DNA from: Chrysaora quinquecirrha
Lineage: Eukaryota; Cnidaria; Scyphozoa; Semaeostomeae; Pelagiidae
Assembly: GCA_014526335.1 (NCBI GenBank)
Contig: JACTAT010000052.1
Coordinates: 372,001-436,000, forward strand
DNA: 64,000 nt
Direction: 5' to 3'
Below are positions 22,699-34,700 of the stretch, in pieces. The translations under genes and the position numbers were made by a program. Position 1 is the stretch's first letter; the number at the start of each line of letters is the position of its first letter. The notes beneath the pieces were generated by a model that saw only the letters and a program-made list of their open reading frames with translations, had not been told where the DNA came from and did not search any database.

Positions 22699-23969
22699 CA
22701 AGCCAATGTAATTATAAAGCATTTCATTTCGATTGAAATGAGATAATACGCTAGACGACAGCAATTAAGAGAACTGCACAAAAGAATCGAGAAACGGGAG
22801 GCGTAGGATGGGCTTTATGGCATGGCAGATGCATGGAAGATAAATACAGGCCACAAAACACGAAACTTTTCACACGAAACTGCAAGTGATGATTTTCCTA
22901 TTACCTACGAGAAATTATTCAAATATTCTTCCATGAGGTTCCATTCGCTTTTCCCCGTTTTTCCCGAATGACTAAAATGCTCAAAAGAATCTGCCACCCA
23001 CGCCCACTTTTATATAATTCATGTAAAAACCAGGTAAAATTGCCCGTCAATTCTTCCTGCCAGATTTTTAGTTCAAGCGTAGAGTCATTGCTCATCGCAA
23101 TGTACAGTATGCTTGTTTAAAACTGGGTTAACTTGTGCGTGCGTAGCAAGTTAACCCGGTTTAATGTTAATGTAAACTTCGGTTTACAATGAACCAGTTC
23201 AATAAGTTTTGCCTTCTGACTGGTCAAAAGCTGTTTCATGTAACTGTGAAAGCAGAAGGGAAACTAAAATTGCTTGGTGACGTAACAGACGCGGCACTGA
23301 AATGTGTCAAACACACAGAGACTTAGCCTCGATATGAGTATGGACACGAACAAGAGACCGAATGAATCCCAAATCAATATGGTAGATTAGATAGTTAGCA
23401 AATAGCAAAAGTAGTTTCTTTGGAACACAAACACAATACACTACATCAAACATCAATCTAACTTGACAAATTTAAGTGTCTTTCCAACGGTTATCTGGTA
23501 TGCTGGGTATTCTTTTTTATGGGTCTTAAAAGTAATATATGCAAAGCTTCGTTAATAAGATAACCCTCGAGATAACCGACTATTAATATCGACGCAGATA
23601 AGATGAAAAGTTATTAAGTTAATCGAAAATCCAAGATCAATAAACCACTAGAGTTGCACCGCAAAAGCCATTCCCAAAAAGAATAGCCAACTACTTGTAC
23701 CTTACGAGATTATAAAGGCCATAGTGAGTGGAACCTGATGACATCTCCGAACAACGGACAGCTCGAACAACGGACAAATAAGCTCGTCCCTAAGGTAGCT
23801 TCTTTGTGCAATGGAGCCCTCCGTACAGCGGACACCTCTCTACAACGGGCAATGGTCTCACAGTGCTTTCACTTTTCGAAAGATTAAACGCCATGAAGAT
23901 ACAAATACAAAATATAGGTAGGACTGTCAATAGAACGCTGATGAGAGTGACGACTAGCAGGCAGACTAT
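22699..23969. other. Non-coding stretch, nothing recognised
   Basis: No exon is supported. The segment at 23110-23260 loosely resembles 3540-3680 (paired AACCGGTTTA/AACCCGGTTT words), perhaps an old dispersed repeat. Confidence 0.35.
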
Positions 23970-24020
23970 CGCTGCATTATGATGATGTTGATGATTTTGA
24001 TATCGATGATGATGATGATA

Positions 24021-24082
<62 letters not shown>

Positions 24083-24245
24083 AATGCTAATAATGGTAAT
24101 GATATGATAATAACAATGATCATTATGAAGATGATGATGTTGGTGATGATGATGATGATGATGATAGTGATGATGATGATGATGGTGATGATGATGGTGA
24201 TGATGCTAGTGATGATGATGATGCTGATGATGATGATGATAGCGT
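23970..24245. repeat. (GAT)n microsatellite array
   Basis: Long nearly pure GATGATGAT run at 24000-24085, followed by an imperfect continuation to 24245. Confidence 0.93.
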
Positions 24246-25264
24246 AAGCGTTGCACTATGAATCAACATGGAACTTCAGAAAACTGGAAAAGCCAACCGC
24301 CCATGCCAGTGATGAATGAAATGAATGGTGCAGGACAGCAAATTATGAATATGAACACTCAGTATGAGTGGAGAAATTTGGGCGGATCTATCAATCATCG
24401 GCACACATCAATACCAATAAACTGGAATTTCCTGTTAACGGAAACCCCAGATCTGGAAGTACTTACAGAGAGAGAGAGAGATAGAGACTGTGGTGCAGGG
24501 AAAGGGGCTTTTAGCGTACGATATTTCTGTTAAAAGAAAAAGATTTGCGCATTTGCAAGCGATTTTCATGGAAGCAATAGGATTTTAGCAAAGGTGTACG
24601 GAGTTTCCAAGGAGTGAACTGGAGTGAGGAGTGAGAACGCAGAAAGAGGCTGTGTGGAGGCTATGACCCTGTCTGCCTGTGTATAAACGTTATCAAGACG
24701 TGGAAATAAGATTTGGGAAGAAACTTCCTTGACATGATGCCATCTATGGTGTACAATAGAACACAACTGAAAATTCGAAATGAATGAAATTTTAGTTCCA
24801 GATCTCTCTAAGTCCCTCTCTTCACACTGGCGTCATTCCAAGATCATATCACACTGCTCCAAAATTTTCTCGGTCATCATTCATCAGTCAAACAGTTTCA
24901 TTTGCACGGATAAAAAAATCTAGGCATACCGAAATCATAGGGTGTTAGATGATTTACGTAATTGTTATGGAATGCTAGTTTACTGCTCACGAAGTCAGTC
25001 ACAGCCACAATCGAATCCACGTGGTTGAAGGCTTGGAGACCAATGGAGAAGACGACCAATAGAGAGTCAAAAGGGCTTAATTGTGATTCGAATAAAAACA
25101 CTTTCTGTGGTTACGGATTGGACAACCTCACAAACCATGGTGGTAAAATTGGTGGAATTGTTCATATTTTTGCTATTAAGCCTCATATGTGCTACATATC
25201 TTTCTGTACATGCAAGATGCAACAAGACAAAGAATAAACTTGTTATCACAAAAACAATCACAAT
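24246..25264. other. Non-coding stretch with a family E copy
   Basis: Holds a family E repeat copy at 24520-24635 and a short GAGA run at about 24470. A 91-codon frame starts at 24258. It has no splice sites or homology I can recognise, so I do not call it a gene. Confidence 0.4.
24520..24635 (+). repeat. Dispersed repeat family E, copy 4
   Basis: Shared blocks GTACGATATTTCTGTTAAA, AATAGGATTTTAGCAAAGGT, GTACGGAGTTTCCAAGGAGT. Confidence 0.5.
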
Positions 25265-25700
<436 letters not shown>

Positions 25701-27904
25701 CAGCAACAAAACAAGCATCATCATGATCATGATCATCAAGATCATCAGCATAATCATTATGTAAACAATCATCATCAAAATCACAATCAGCAGTGTGGAT
25801 CAATCATGAAAAGTGCCAGACACGACAGTGACTGTGACAGAGCAAGCAGTTCCCATTCTATGTACTTACTACATGCAAACAAAATTCTGTCAAAAACAGT
25901 CATCTGATAACATTGACATTTGCAAACATTTATCAGAATAATGTTTATCATCCATTCTAAAATTAGAAGATTATTGTTATGCCAGACAACAATCACTTCC
26001 TAATGATGAGAAGGCCAATTTCTTTCCTTGAATTAACTCAAAAGTTCTAATTAATACACCTAACTACAGCCTTCAAGTCTTCAAGCTCCAAACAATAGCT
26101 AATCATTTCTATATTCAATTATGATATTTAATTAGCATATTTTGGTAAAAAGAAAATAATTACCCTCATGATATCATCAACAACTTGAAAATCAACAAAA
26201 TCTTGATACTTTTCAACTTTTCACATTCTTGGGCGGAAACCATAACAAATTGTGGTGTGAGAGAATGAAATTGCTCAAATATTTAACAATAAAAAGCAAA
26301 TGCTGGATTCAAAAGTAAGATGGTAAATAACTTAGATTTAATAGTCTGCAGCACTGCCTGATTTTCAAGCTATTTAATATTTATATAGGATAATAGAGCA
26401 AAAATTCGGTTGCATCTAGTTTTTATGACGAAATTTATAGATAGATAAGAACTGGGATTTTGATAGATAGCAGAAAGTGTTTCTATCAAAATATTATTTG
26501 AATTGAAAACTCGAACCTTGAGATTGAGTAAAGATTTACTTTTGAGAAATTTTCCAAACTTATAACCTGGAAAATTCTCCATTTTGATTTAAATTAAGCT
26601 CGTCAATAACATATCGTTTCTAAACAGATTTAGCTGGGTGTGCAGCCTTCCGAAATGGAAAAATAAATGACAAGACACTACAGACTAAAGGCCCTCTATC
26701 ATCAACCAAAACTTTTAGTGAGCAAAGATCAGTAAACAATAACTTCCAAATTATGCTAAATTCTCGAGAACGCGCAAAATCGAGCAATAGAATTCACCTC
26801 TAATAAACAAATGATTGATAATAAAGAATGGAAAAAGTTTATAAGACGAAGTTTCTTACCATTTTCGATGGCGAAACAATATCTTGTTGATGAAAATCAG
26901 AAAAATCAGACCAGTTCCCTGTAGGGTGTCTCCGGAAACATCACCAAAAGAGCATCAAGGTCCTGTGAAATATCTTTAACCACAATTAATTTAATAGTCA
27001 AAACTTCTCAGTCTCCATAAAAATAACGAACTTGATCTTGGAAATTAGAGAAACAGGCTTTCCCCAGAGCTCCGGTGCGAGACGTTTTCTAACCTGTACA
27101 CAACCGGCCTAAATTTTGATGTGGGAACAACAGCTCTCTGAGATTGTCAAGACCAATGGGCTTTTATCACTTTACAAAGCTCGATAGATATCTTCCGTGC
27201 AAGCAAAATGTTTTAAGCTACTGATTTATTTGAAAGAATTGTTTCATTCACGGATTCGCATCGAGATAATGAACTTGATAAACTTTACATCACCATCACC
27301 CAAGTCCTAATGATTCACTGTGATTCACGTATTACTGTTGACTTCCAATTTCGTTCCGGGGGGTCATTCAATTCCTAAGTACAAACAATAGCATACGGAA
27401 TTTAAAAATTTTGTGCGCAAGCAGCAAGAAATAAATTCAGGTGAATGCAAATTGAATAAAATAGATAATGAAATGGTTTATTTAGATAATCTGTGTTGAA
27501 TAAATAGTCAAACAAAATCATTGGAATCCATTCATATTTGGCATAGTACCCCCCGTCAAGAAACGCAAACGCCCAAAAGATCAGGAGGGCATGCAAAAAT
27601 CAAAATATCGGCTGAAGGGATTTGAAAGTATTTTCACATCAATAAAAAGCAAATCCAATATAAATTTTTGCTAGTCCTTCAAAACGGGCGCCATCCGGGG
27701 TTGAATTGAAGATAGTGCAGTAAAAATACATTATGGGAGGGGGGTGGCAAGATGATACTTTTTTCTTGGGTCTTGGGCATAGAAAAGCTCTGAGAGGGGC
27801 CATAGCCACTTCTATTGCAATTTTTGTTTTAAAAAGTAGAAAATATTTTAAAATTTCCTTAAGAATACCAAAAAGAAATTCGTCGATTTTAGATTTGAGA
27901 GCTG
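25701..27904. other. Non-coding stretch, nothing recognised
   Basis: About 2.2 kb of AT-rich sequence without a recognisable exon, RNA gene or defined repeat. It ends at the left boundary of the large foldback structure. Confidence 0.4.
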
Positions 27905-28074
27905 CATTACGGAAGCACTGAAATATGTCCACCTTCAAATGAATTAAATTTCTTGAAATATATTAAAATCCATTCAAATCTTAAAATCCATTCACATAAA
28001 TTATAGATCATTTACATCAGTAAATGAACAATTAATTAATGAACAATTTAAGTACTTCTCGTCACAATTCAAGT

Positions 28075-29450
28075 GCTTTATTTGTGGTACTTGTCAGTAC
28101 TTTGTGGTACTTCTTGGTACTTTGTGGTACTTCTCGGTACTTGAGGGTACATCTTGGTAATTTATGGTACTTGTCAGTACTTTATGGTACTCGTCAGTAC
28201 ATTGTGGTACTTGTCGGTACTTTGTGGTACTCGTCGGTACTTTGTGGTACTTCTCAGTACTTTGTGGTACTTCTCGGTACTTGAGGGTACACCTTGGTAA
28301 TTTATTGTGCTTGTCAGTACTTTATGGTACTCGCCAGTACATTGTGGTACTTGTCGGTACTTTCTGGTACTCGTCAGTACTTTGTGGTACTTCTTGGTAC
28401 TTTGTAGTACTTGTCAGTACCTTGTGGCACTTCTTGGTACTTTGTGGTACTTCTTGGTACTTTTTGGTACTTCTCGGTACTTGAGGGTACATCTTGGTAA
28501 TTTATGGTACTTGTCAGTACTTTATGGTACTCGTCAGTACATTGTGGTACTTGTCGGTACTTTGTGGTACTCGTCGGTACTTTGTGGTACTTCTCAGTAC
28601 TTTGTGGTACTTCTCGGTACTTGAGGTACATCTTGGTAATTTATGGTACTTGTCAGTACTTTATGGTACTCGTCAGTACATTGTGGTACTTGGCGGTACT
28701 TTGTGGTACTCGTCAGTACTTTGTGGTACTTCTTGGTACTTTGTGGTACTTCTCGGTACTTGAGGTACATCTTGGTAATTTATGGTACTTGTCAGTACTT
28801 TATGGTACTCGTCAGTACATTGTGGTACTTGTCGGTACTTTGTGGTACTCGTCAGTACTTTGTGGTACTTCTTGGTACTTTGTAGTGCTTGTCCGTACTT
28901 TGTGGTACTCCTCGGTACTTTGTGGCACTTCTCAGTACTTTGTGGTACTTCTTGGTACTTGAGGGTACTTCTTGGTACTTTGTGGTACTTCTTGATACTT
29001 TGTAGTACTTGTCCGTACTTTGTGGTACTCGTCGGTACTTTGTGGCACTTCTCAGTACTTTGTGGTACTTCTTGGTACTTGAGGGTACTTCTTGGTACTT
29101 TATGGTACTCGTCGGTACCTTGTGGTACTTCTTGGTACTTTGTGGTACTCGTCAGTACTTTGTGGTACTTCTTGGTACTTTGTAGTACTTGTCCGTACTT
29201 TGTGGTACTCGTCGGTACTTTGTGGCACTTCTCAGTACTTTGTGGTACTTCTTGGTACTTGAGGGTACTTCTTGGTACTTTATGGTACTCGTCGGTACCT
29301 TGTGGTACTTCTTGGTACTTTGTGGTACTTCTTGGTACTTGAGGGCACTTCTTGGTACTTTATGGTACTTGTCGGTACTTTGTGGTACTTCTTGGTACTT
29401 TGTGGTACTTGTCAGTACCTTATGGTACTCGTCAGTACACTGTGGTAATT
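28075..29450. repeat. Minisatellite of the left foldback arm
   Basis: About 1.37 kb of units of about 20 bp, such as GGTACTTTGTGGTACTTCTC. A higher-order unit of about 139 bp, marked by CTTGAGG(G)TACATCTTGGTAA, recurs at about 28140, 28280, 28480, 28620 and 28758. From 28950 onward a second variant (CTTGAGGGTACTTCTTGG) takes over. The long Tyr/Leu/Val/Gly-rich frames on both strands are artefacts. Confidence 0.95.
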
Positions 29451-30774
29451 GCAGAGGTGGACTAGACTGGCAGCGAATCTCAAGGGTTGCCATTTCCAGT
29501 AAAAGGGGCCTATTTTCACTATAGCAATTTGTCTTGTTAGTTGCTTGTAGCGAGCTCCTGTGTAAAAAATCAATTCAAGGCAAGCTCCTGTGTAAAAAAT
29601 CAATTCATCCCTGCCAGTCCGCCCATGAATAGCAGCAGCAGCAGTCAATGGCAATGCCGCCCAAATCACTCCCTATTTCATGCCTAGAGGCTATCCGAGG
29701 CTATCTGCACAGTAATTTCAATACCTGTTGAGACAGGACCTAACTGAGTAGGCTAACAGGACAACTATTGAATGTGACTAAAAGACCAGTATCGCACTCC
29801 ATATAGACACATTTTGGTACTATTGGGAACCTAAAAGACAAAAATGGACTAAACACGTTGAGCATTTTGAGCATTTTGATGTAATTTTTATAGGAAAAAA
29901 CTCCATAATAAGCCTTATATAACATTCCATTCCACCATTCCATTCCATCATTTCACACCCCATGTTTTACAGAGAGTCAATATGTATTATCTATGTAGAA
30001 GAAAAAGAAATAGAAAATCGAAGAACTCTTTCTGAGAGATTCTAAATAACAATTTATGAAAATTGCCCTAAAATATTCTGACCGGTTGCGAACCGTTGTT
30101 CACCTTTGACCCTAAAGTGGACCTACCAGACCCGCCGATAGTGGACTTATTACACGAGTCCCAGTTATAGCAGCTTCAATCTTTAGCTGTTGTTGTTGTC
30201 AGAAAGCTGCTCAAACTGGTATCCACTTTGTGCATATTACGCCAAATACTGCAAAAACATTGCTCAGTGCTGGAGATGAATGCTCCCCACTTGCATCCAC
30301 ATTGCCGAGACAATGTGGCTGAGGCGTCGCATCTTACGGTGGTTCCCGTTACAGGAAATCGCTATTCTCCCGTGAATCTTCGGCCAGCCAAGGGGGTGGG
30401 ACTATCCGGCCCCCAGACCATGTGCTTACGCTTGGATATCCCGCCAGCTTCCGACTCACACACTGAACAATTATGTGATGACATCGTCTTTATACTGATA
30501 GAATTTCTTCAAGTAATTCAGGCAATTGTGGGAAAAACTTTGTCGCGCATGCGTAATTTTTTGACTCGCGGATGTGAAAAAAATAAATTCCTTGCTCTAC
30601 GGAAAATTCAATTCCTTGCGGGCGTATAAATTCCTTGCTCTACGGTAGACTCACGACACGAGACTTTAGTTTACGCTTCCCTTATTTTGATTTGTCACCA
30701 CACTGAGCGATTGTAGAAAACAACAACAACAACATCGAGCGAAGTAGTGGGACTTATGTAGTGAGTCTAGATGT
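29451..30774. other. Centre of the foldback structure
   Basis: Unique-looking sequence between the arms. It has a 29-bp tandem duplication (AGCTCCTGTGTAAAAAATCA, twice at 29551-29607) and a family C element at 30142-30770. A 133-codon frame at 30228-30629 lies inside the family C element and has no recognisable relatives; I do not call it a gene. Confidence 0.5.
30142..30770. mobile_element. Family C element with GACTTATTAC-type ends
   Basis: Left end GGACTTATTACACGAGTCCC, right end GGGACTTATGTAGTGAGTCT (complementary sense). TTGTTGTTGTTG follows the left end, and AACAACAACAAC precedes the right one. The pairing of these two ends as one element is inferred. Confidence 0.5.
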
Positions 30775-31560
30775 ACTGACTGAATACCGAGAAGTACCAC
30801 AAAGTACGGACAAGTACCATGAAGTACCGAGAAGGACCACAAAGTACTGAGAAGTACCATTAAGTACTGACGAGTACCAAAAAGTACGGACAAGCACCAC
30901 AAAGTACGGATAAGTATCATAAAGTACGGATAAGTACCATGATAATATTGAGAAGTACCACAAAGTACGGACGAGTACAAAAAGTACTGACAAGTACCAC
31001 AAAGTACAGACCATTGCCACAAAGTACCGACGAGTGCCACAAAGTACCAACAAGTACCACAAAGTACTGACAATTACCGCAAAGTACCGAGAGGTACCAC
31101 AAAGTACTGAGAAGTACCACAAAGTACTGAGAAGTACCACAAAGTACCCACGAGTACCACAAAGTACTGACAAGTACCACAATGTACTGACGAGTACCAT
31201 AAAGTACTGACAAGTACCATAAAGTACCGAGAAGTACCACAAAGTACTCACAAGTACCACAAAATTCTGACAAGTACCATGAAGTACAGAGAAGGACCAC
31301 AAAGTACTGAGAAGTACCAACAAGTATTGACGAGTACCGGCAAGTATTGACAAGTGCCACGAAGTACTGACAAGTACCAGGAAGTACTGATAAGTACTAC
31401 AGAGTACGGAGAAGAACCAAATTGTGCGAAGAAGTACCACAGTGTATTGAGAAGTACCAACAAGTACTGACAAGTATCACAAAGTGCTGACAAGTACCAT
31501 CAAGTACCGAGAAGTACCCTCAAGTAGCAAGAAGTACCAATAAGTACTGAGAAGTACCGT
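30775..31560. repeat. Minisatellite of the right foldback arm
   Basis: Reverse-complement counterpart of the left array, with units such as GAAGTACCACAAAGTACTGA. It is shorter, and its units are more diverged than those on the left. Confidence 0.95.
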
Positions 31561-31695
31561 AGATGAGAAGTACTTAAATTGTTTGTTAATTGATTATCTA
31601 TAATTTATGTGAATGAATTTTATTATATTTCAAGAAATCTTATTTATTTCCTTATTTTAAAGTGGATAGATATATTTCAGTGTTCCCCGCATTAC

Positions 31696-31770
31696 TCAAG
31701 GTTGATTTGCGCCTGCGCAATCCATATTTTGGCCTTTTCAAGCAAAGAAAGTGAGGAGCGCGATATTTGG
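31696..31770 (+). promoter_or_regulatory. Probable core promoter/5' UTR of the WDR89-like gene with an NRF1-type site
   Basis: TGCGCCTGCGCA at 31708-31719 differs by one base from the NRF1 palindrome TGCGCATGCGCA. It lies about 50 bp before the WDR89-like ATG (31771) and about 13 bp beyond the foldback end. NRF1 sites are common in TATA-less housekeeping promoters. The transcription start is not visible. Confidence 0.45.
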
Positions 31771-34700
31771 ATGGCAAAAGATTTTCAGCAGCTAAGACTT
31801 GCCAGAGCAACTGCTCTCTCGCTAACAAGTGATCCTATTTATGTTCTTGTATTTGCGATTCAAGGAAGAATCAGGTATGAGACCTCTGATGCGATGATCA
31901 TGTTTTGTTGCATTCTTCTGCTTGCTTGCTAGCAGGCTAGGCCCTTCTGCTTACATTGGGCCCCTGGACCTATATCTAGGTACCCTTTTGAGACAGAGAG
32001 AGGGCTTGCCTTGTTGGGACTGGGGCTAGTCTAAATAAAAATAAGGCTTTCTTTTCACGTTGTCACAAAGCATTATATTGCTGGATAAAGATTCCTAACC
32101 TTATTTTTTATATTTTTCAGCACAGAAAATGGACTAGTTGCTGTCGCAGGTATATCTATGCAGCAAGATCCATTCCTGGCTTTCTAGACGTTTTGTCAAA
32201 CCTTCTATTCACCCAACTGCCGATTCCCCCAACCTTCTAAGACATTTGGCCCAACCAGTTCTGGTGGTTTTAAGCAAAAATGACACTGATTTGTTTATTT
32301 TGATGGGGTCTGCCCCCAAGCCCCTGATTATCACATGACAATCAGGCAAATTGACCAGATTCCCATTCCAAGTTGGCCCACTACCAAGCCAGACTGGAAG
32401 TTGTACACATCCTGCATGTAGGCTATTGTTTGCTAAACAATAGGTGTATTGTTTTCTATTGTTTTAGCCATGCAACAATAAAGTTCCCATCCAGGCTACC
32501 AAGTTGGCTTCCCAAAACCCCATGGTTAAGCCAGTCCGCTAGAAGCTTGGTCTACTAACAAATTGGCATGGTGCTGTGCTTCCATATGGAGGGATGTCAC
32601 CCCTAACCCTCCCTCTTTAAACTGTGCATTTAAATAGCCAAATCCAAGATGTTAAATAGATATCAAAGTAAACTATTGTGCACAGTAATATTTGAAGTTT
32701 AAAGAACTAAAGGTTGTGGGCTTAATCCATCGACACTGATGGGCAATATTGACTGGACAGCAGTGGACTAACTTGGTTGTGGAGCGATTTGTCCTGTTAC
32801 TAGTTCTGCTTGGGGCCCCTAAAATATAAGGGGACAATACAGTAAAATATTGTGGTTACAGAAGATTTTTTTATTAACTTTTTGCAATTAAATGAGGCAA
32901 AAAGAGAAGCACTGGGGCAAACGTTTAGTTTTAGCAAGAACCATGTAACTTGTGAAATAACAAGCTGCTTCAGCTATCCGTTGAATGGCTACATCAATAA
33001 AATCTATAGTCTTAAAAGAAAAACATATTTGGCTAAAGTTAAGTGATTTTTTAGTTTCAGAGAAAAATGAGATAAAATTATATGAGCAAGAGTCGTTTTG
33101 CACCAGTGGTTCACTGCAAGGTATGCATCCCAGATTCTCTTTTATCTTTGTAATTCTTCTACAAATTTTCAGACATAATTTCTGGAGAAAGCAAGAAATA
33201 TTTGTGCAGCTAGGATTGGTCTTGCCTCTAGCACTTGTGCAACTCCACTGGCCTTACTGCAATTATCTATCAAATGAGCTTCTATCTTTTTTCTATCTTG
33301 CGCTTCTGTCTTCTTCTTCTATCTTCTTCTATTTTCTTCTTTTTCTATCTTCTTCTTCTGTCTTCTTGTCTTCTTCTATCTTCTTCTATCTTCTTCTTCC
33401 TCTGTCTTCTTCTTCTTTTTCTATCTTCTTTTATCTTCTTTTTCTTCTATCTTCTTCTATCTTTTTCTTCCATCTTCTTCTATCTTCTTGTGTCTCCTTC
33501 TTCTTCTATCTTCTTCATCTTCTAATTTCTATGATCTTCTTCTCCATCTATCCTCTTCTATCTTCTTCTTCTATCTTCTATCTTCTATCTTTTTCTTCCA
33601 TCTTCTTCTATCTTCTTGTATCTCCTTCTTCTTCTATCTTCTTCTTCTATCTTCTTCTATCTTCTTCTACTATTTTCTATCTTTTTCTTCCATCTTCTTC
33701 TATCTTCTTTGTCTTCTAATTTCTATGATCTTCTTCTCCATCTATCTTCTTCTTCTATCTTCTTCTTCTATCTTCTTCTATCTTCTTCTTCTTCTATCTT
33801 CCCCTTCTTCTATCTTCTTCTTCGATCTTCTTCTTTTTCTATCTTCTTCTTCCATCTTCTTCGTCTTCTATATTCTTCTGTTTTCTTCTTCTTCCATCTT
33901 CTTCTGTCTTCTTCTGCTATCTTCTTGTTCATCTTCTATCTTCTTCTATCTTCTTCTTCTATCTTCTTTTCTATCTTCTTCTTCTTCTATCTTCTTTTTC
34001 TATCTTCTTCTATCTTCTTTGTCTTCTATCTTCTTCGATCTTCTTCTTCTTCTATATTCTTTTTCTACCTTCTTCTTCTTCTATCTTCTTCTGCTATCTT
34101 CTTCTATCTATAAGTATGTCAAAAAAAATTTCTTCTTGCGTTAGCAATTCTGAAATTTTGTATGACTAGAAGTCTACAAATTCTTTTCTATTCCCCAGGT
34201 CACACATCTACTATAACAGGGCTTGCTTTTTCTCCTGAAAAACCAGAGCTTATCTGGTCATCATCCTTGGATTCCACTGTAAGGTATTGATATGATTGAT
34301 TAGTTAATTACGACACAAGTTATAAGAAATAGTAGTATTATCTGGTTATAGCTTATGGTATAATGTGCTCTAACGTAAAGTGCAGCTCATACAAAATTGC
34401 CCTCTGTTTAAGTGAGTCTGTTGTTTTGAGGCATGAGATGGTTATTCTATTTGCCACATTGCGGCATTAAAACTCGAGCATTAAAATGTATGTCTAGTTA
34501 TCTGGTCTGTCTTAGTCTATTACTTCGGCCAATTTATTTTTGAGTTATGGCGTATTCCTATTTTAGAGCAGCACTTCCTTAAAATTGTTAATAGCTATGT
34601 ATAGCGCTGTTGTGGACAGTGTTATCATATGGTGCTGAAGCTTGGACACTCAAGAAGGCAGATGAGAAGCGTATTGAGGCTGCTGAGATGTATTTTTACA

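Larger units (their letters stand above)
27905..31695. mobile_element. 3.8-kb foldback structure with minisatellite arms
   Basis: The two ends are inverted copies. CACTGAAATAT and a following TTTCTTGAAATATA-TAAAAT-CATTCACATAAATTATAGAT block at 27915-28010 recur in reverse complement at 31600-31685. Next inward on each side is AACAATTTAAGTACTTCTC (about 28045; complement at about 31563). After that each arm becomes a minisatellite with a GGTACTTTGT/ACAAAGTACC core. The arms therefore run about 27905-29450 and 30775-31695, around a 1.3-kb centre. Long inverted repeats made of short tandem units are the known hallmark of foldback (FB-type) elements. No transposase is seen, so mobility is inferred. 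Confidence 0.75.

Noticed and set aside
24258..24533. 91-codon frame with Met/Asn/Gln-rich start
   Set aside because: Starts right at the end of a GAT array and ends in a family E repeat; no evidence of coding.
28039..29524. Overlapping frames of 80-190 codons rich in Tyr, Leu, Val and Gly across 28.0-29.5 kb, and similar ones at 30.7-31.5 kb
   Set aside because: They are translations of the GGTACTTTGT minisatellite, open in several frames and both strands at once; the repeat explains them.
30228..30629. 133-codon frame in the foldback centre
   Set aside because: No family resemblance and no splice context; it lies within a likely family C element.
32985..34144. Ser/Phe/Leu-rich long frames at 33.0-34.1 kb and 36.0-36.8 kb
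   Set aside because: They come from TTC arrays. Only the 60-nt part at 33061-33120 is a real WDR89-like exon, and the frame runs through its donor.
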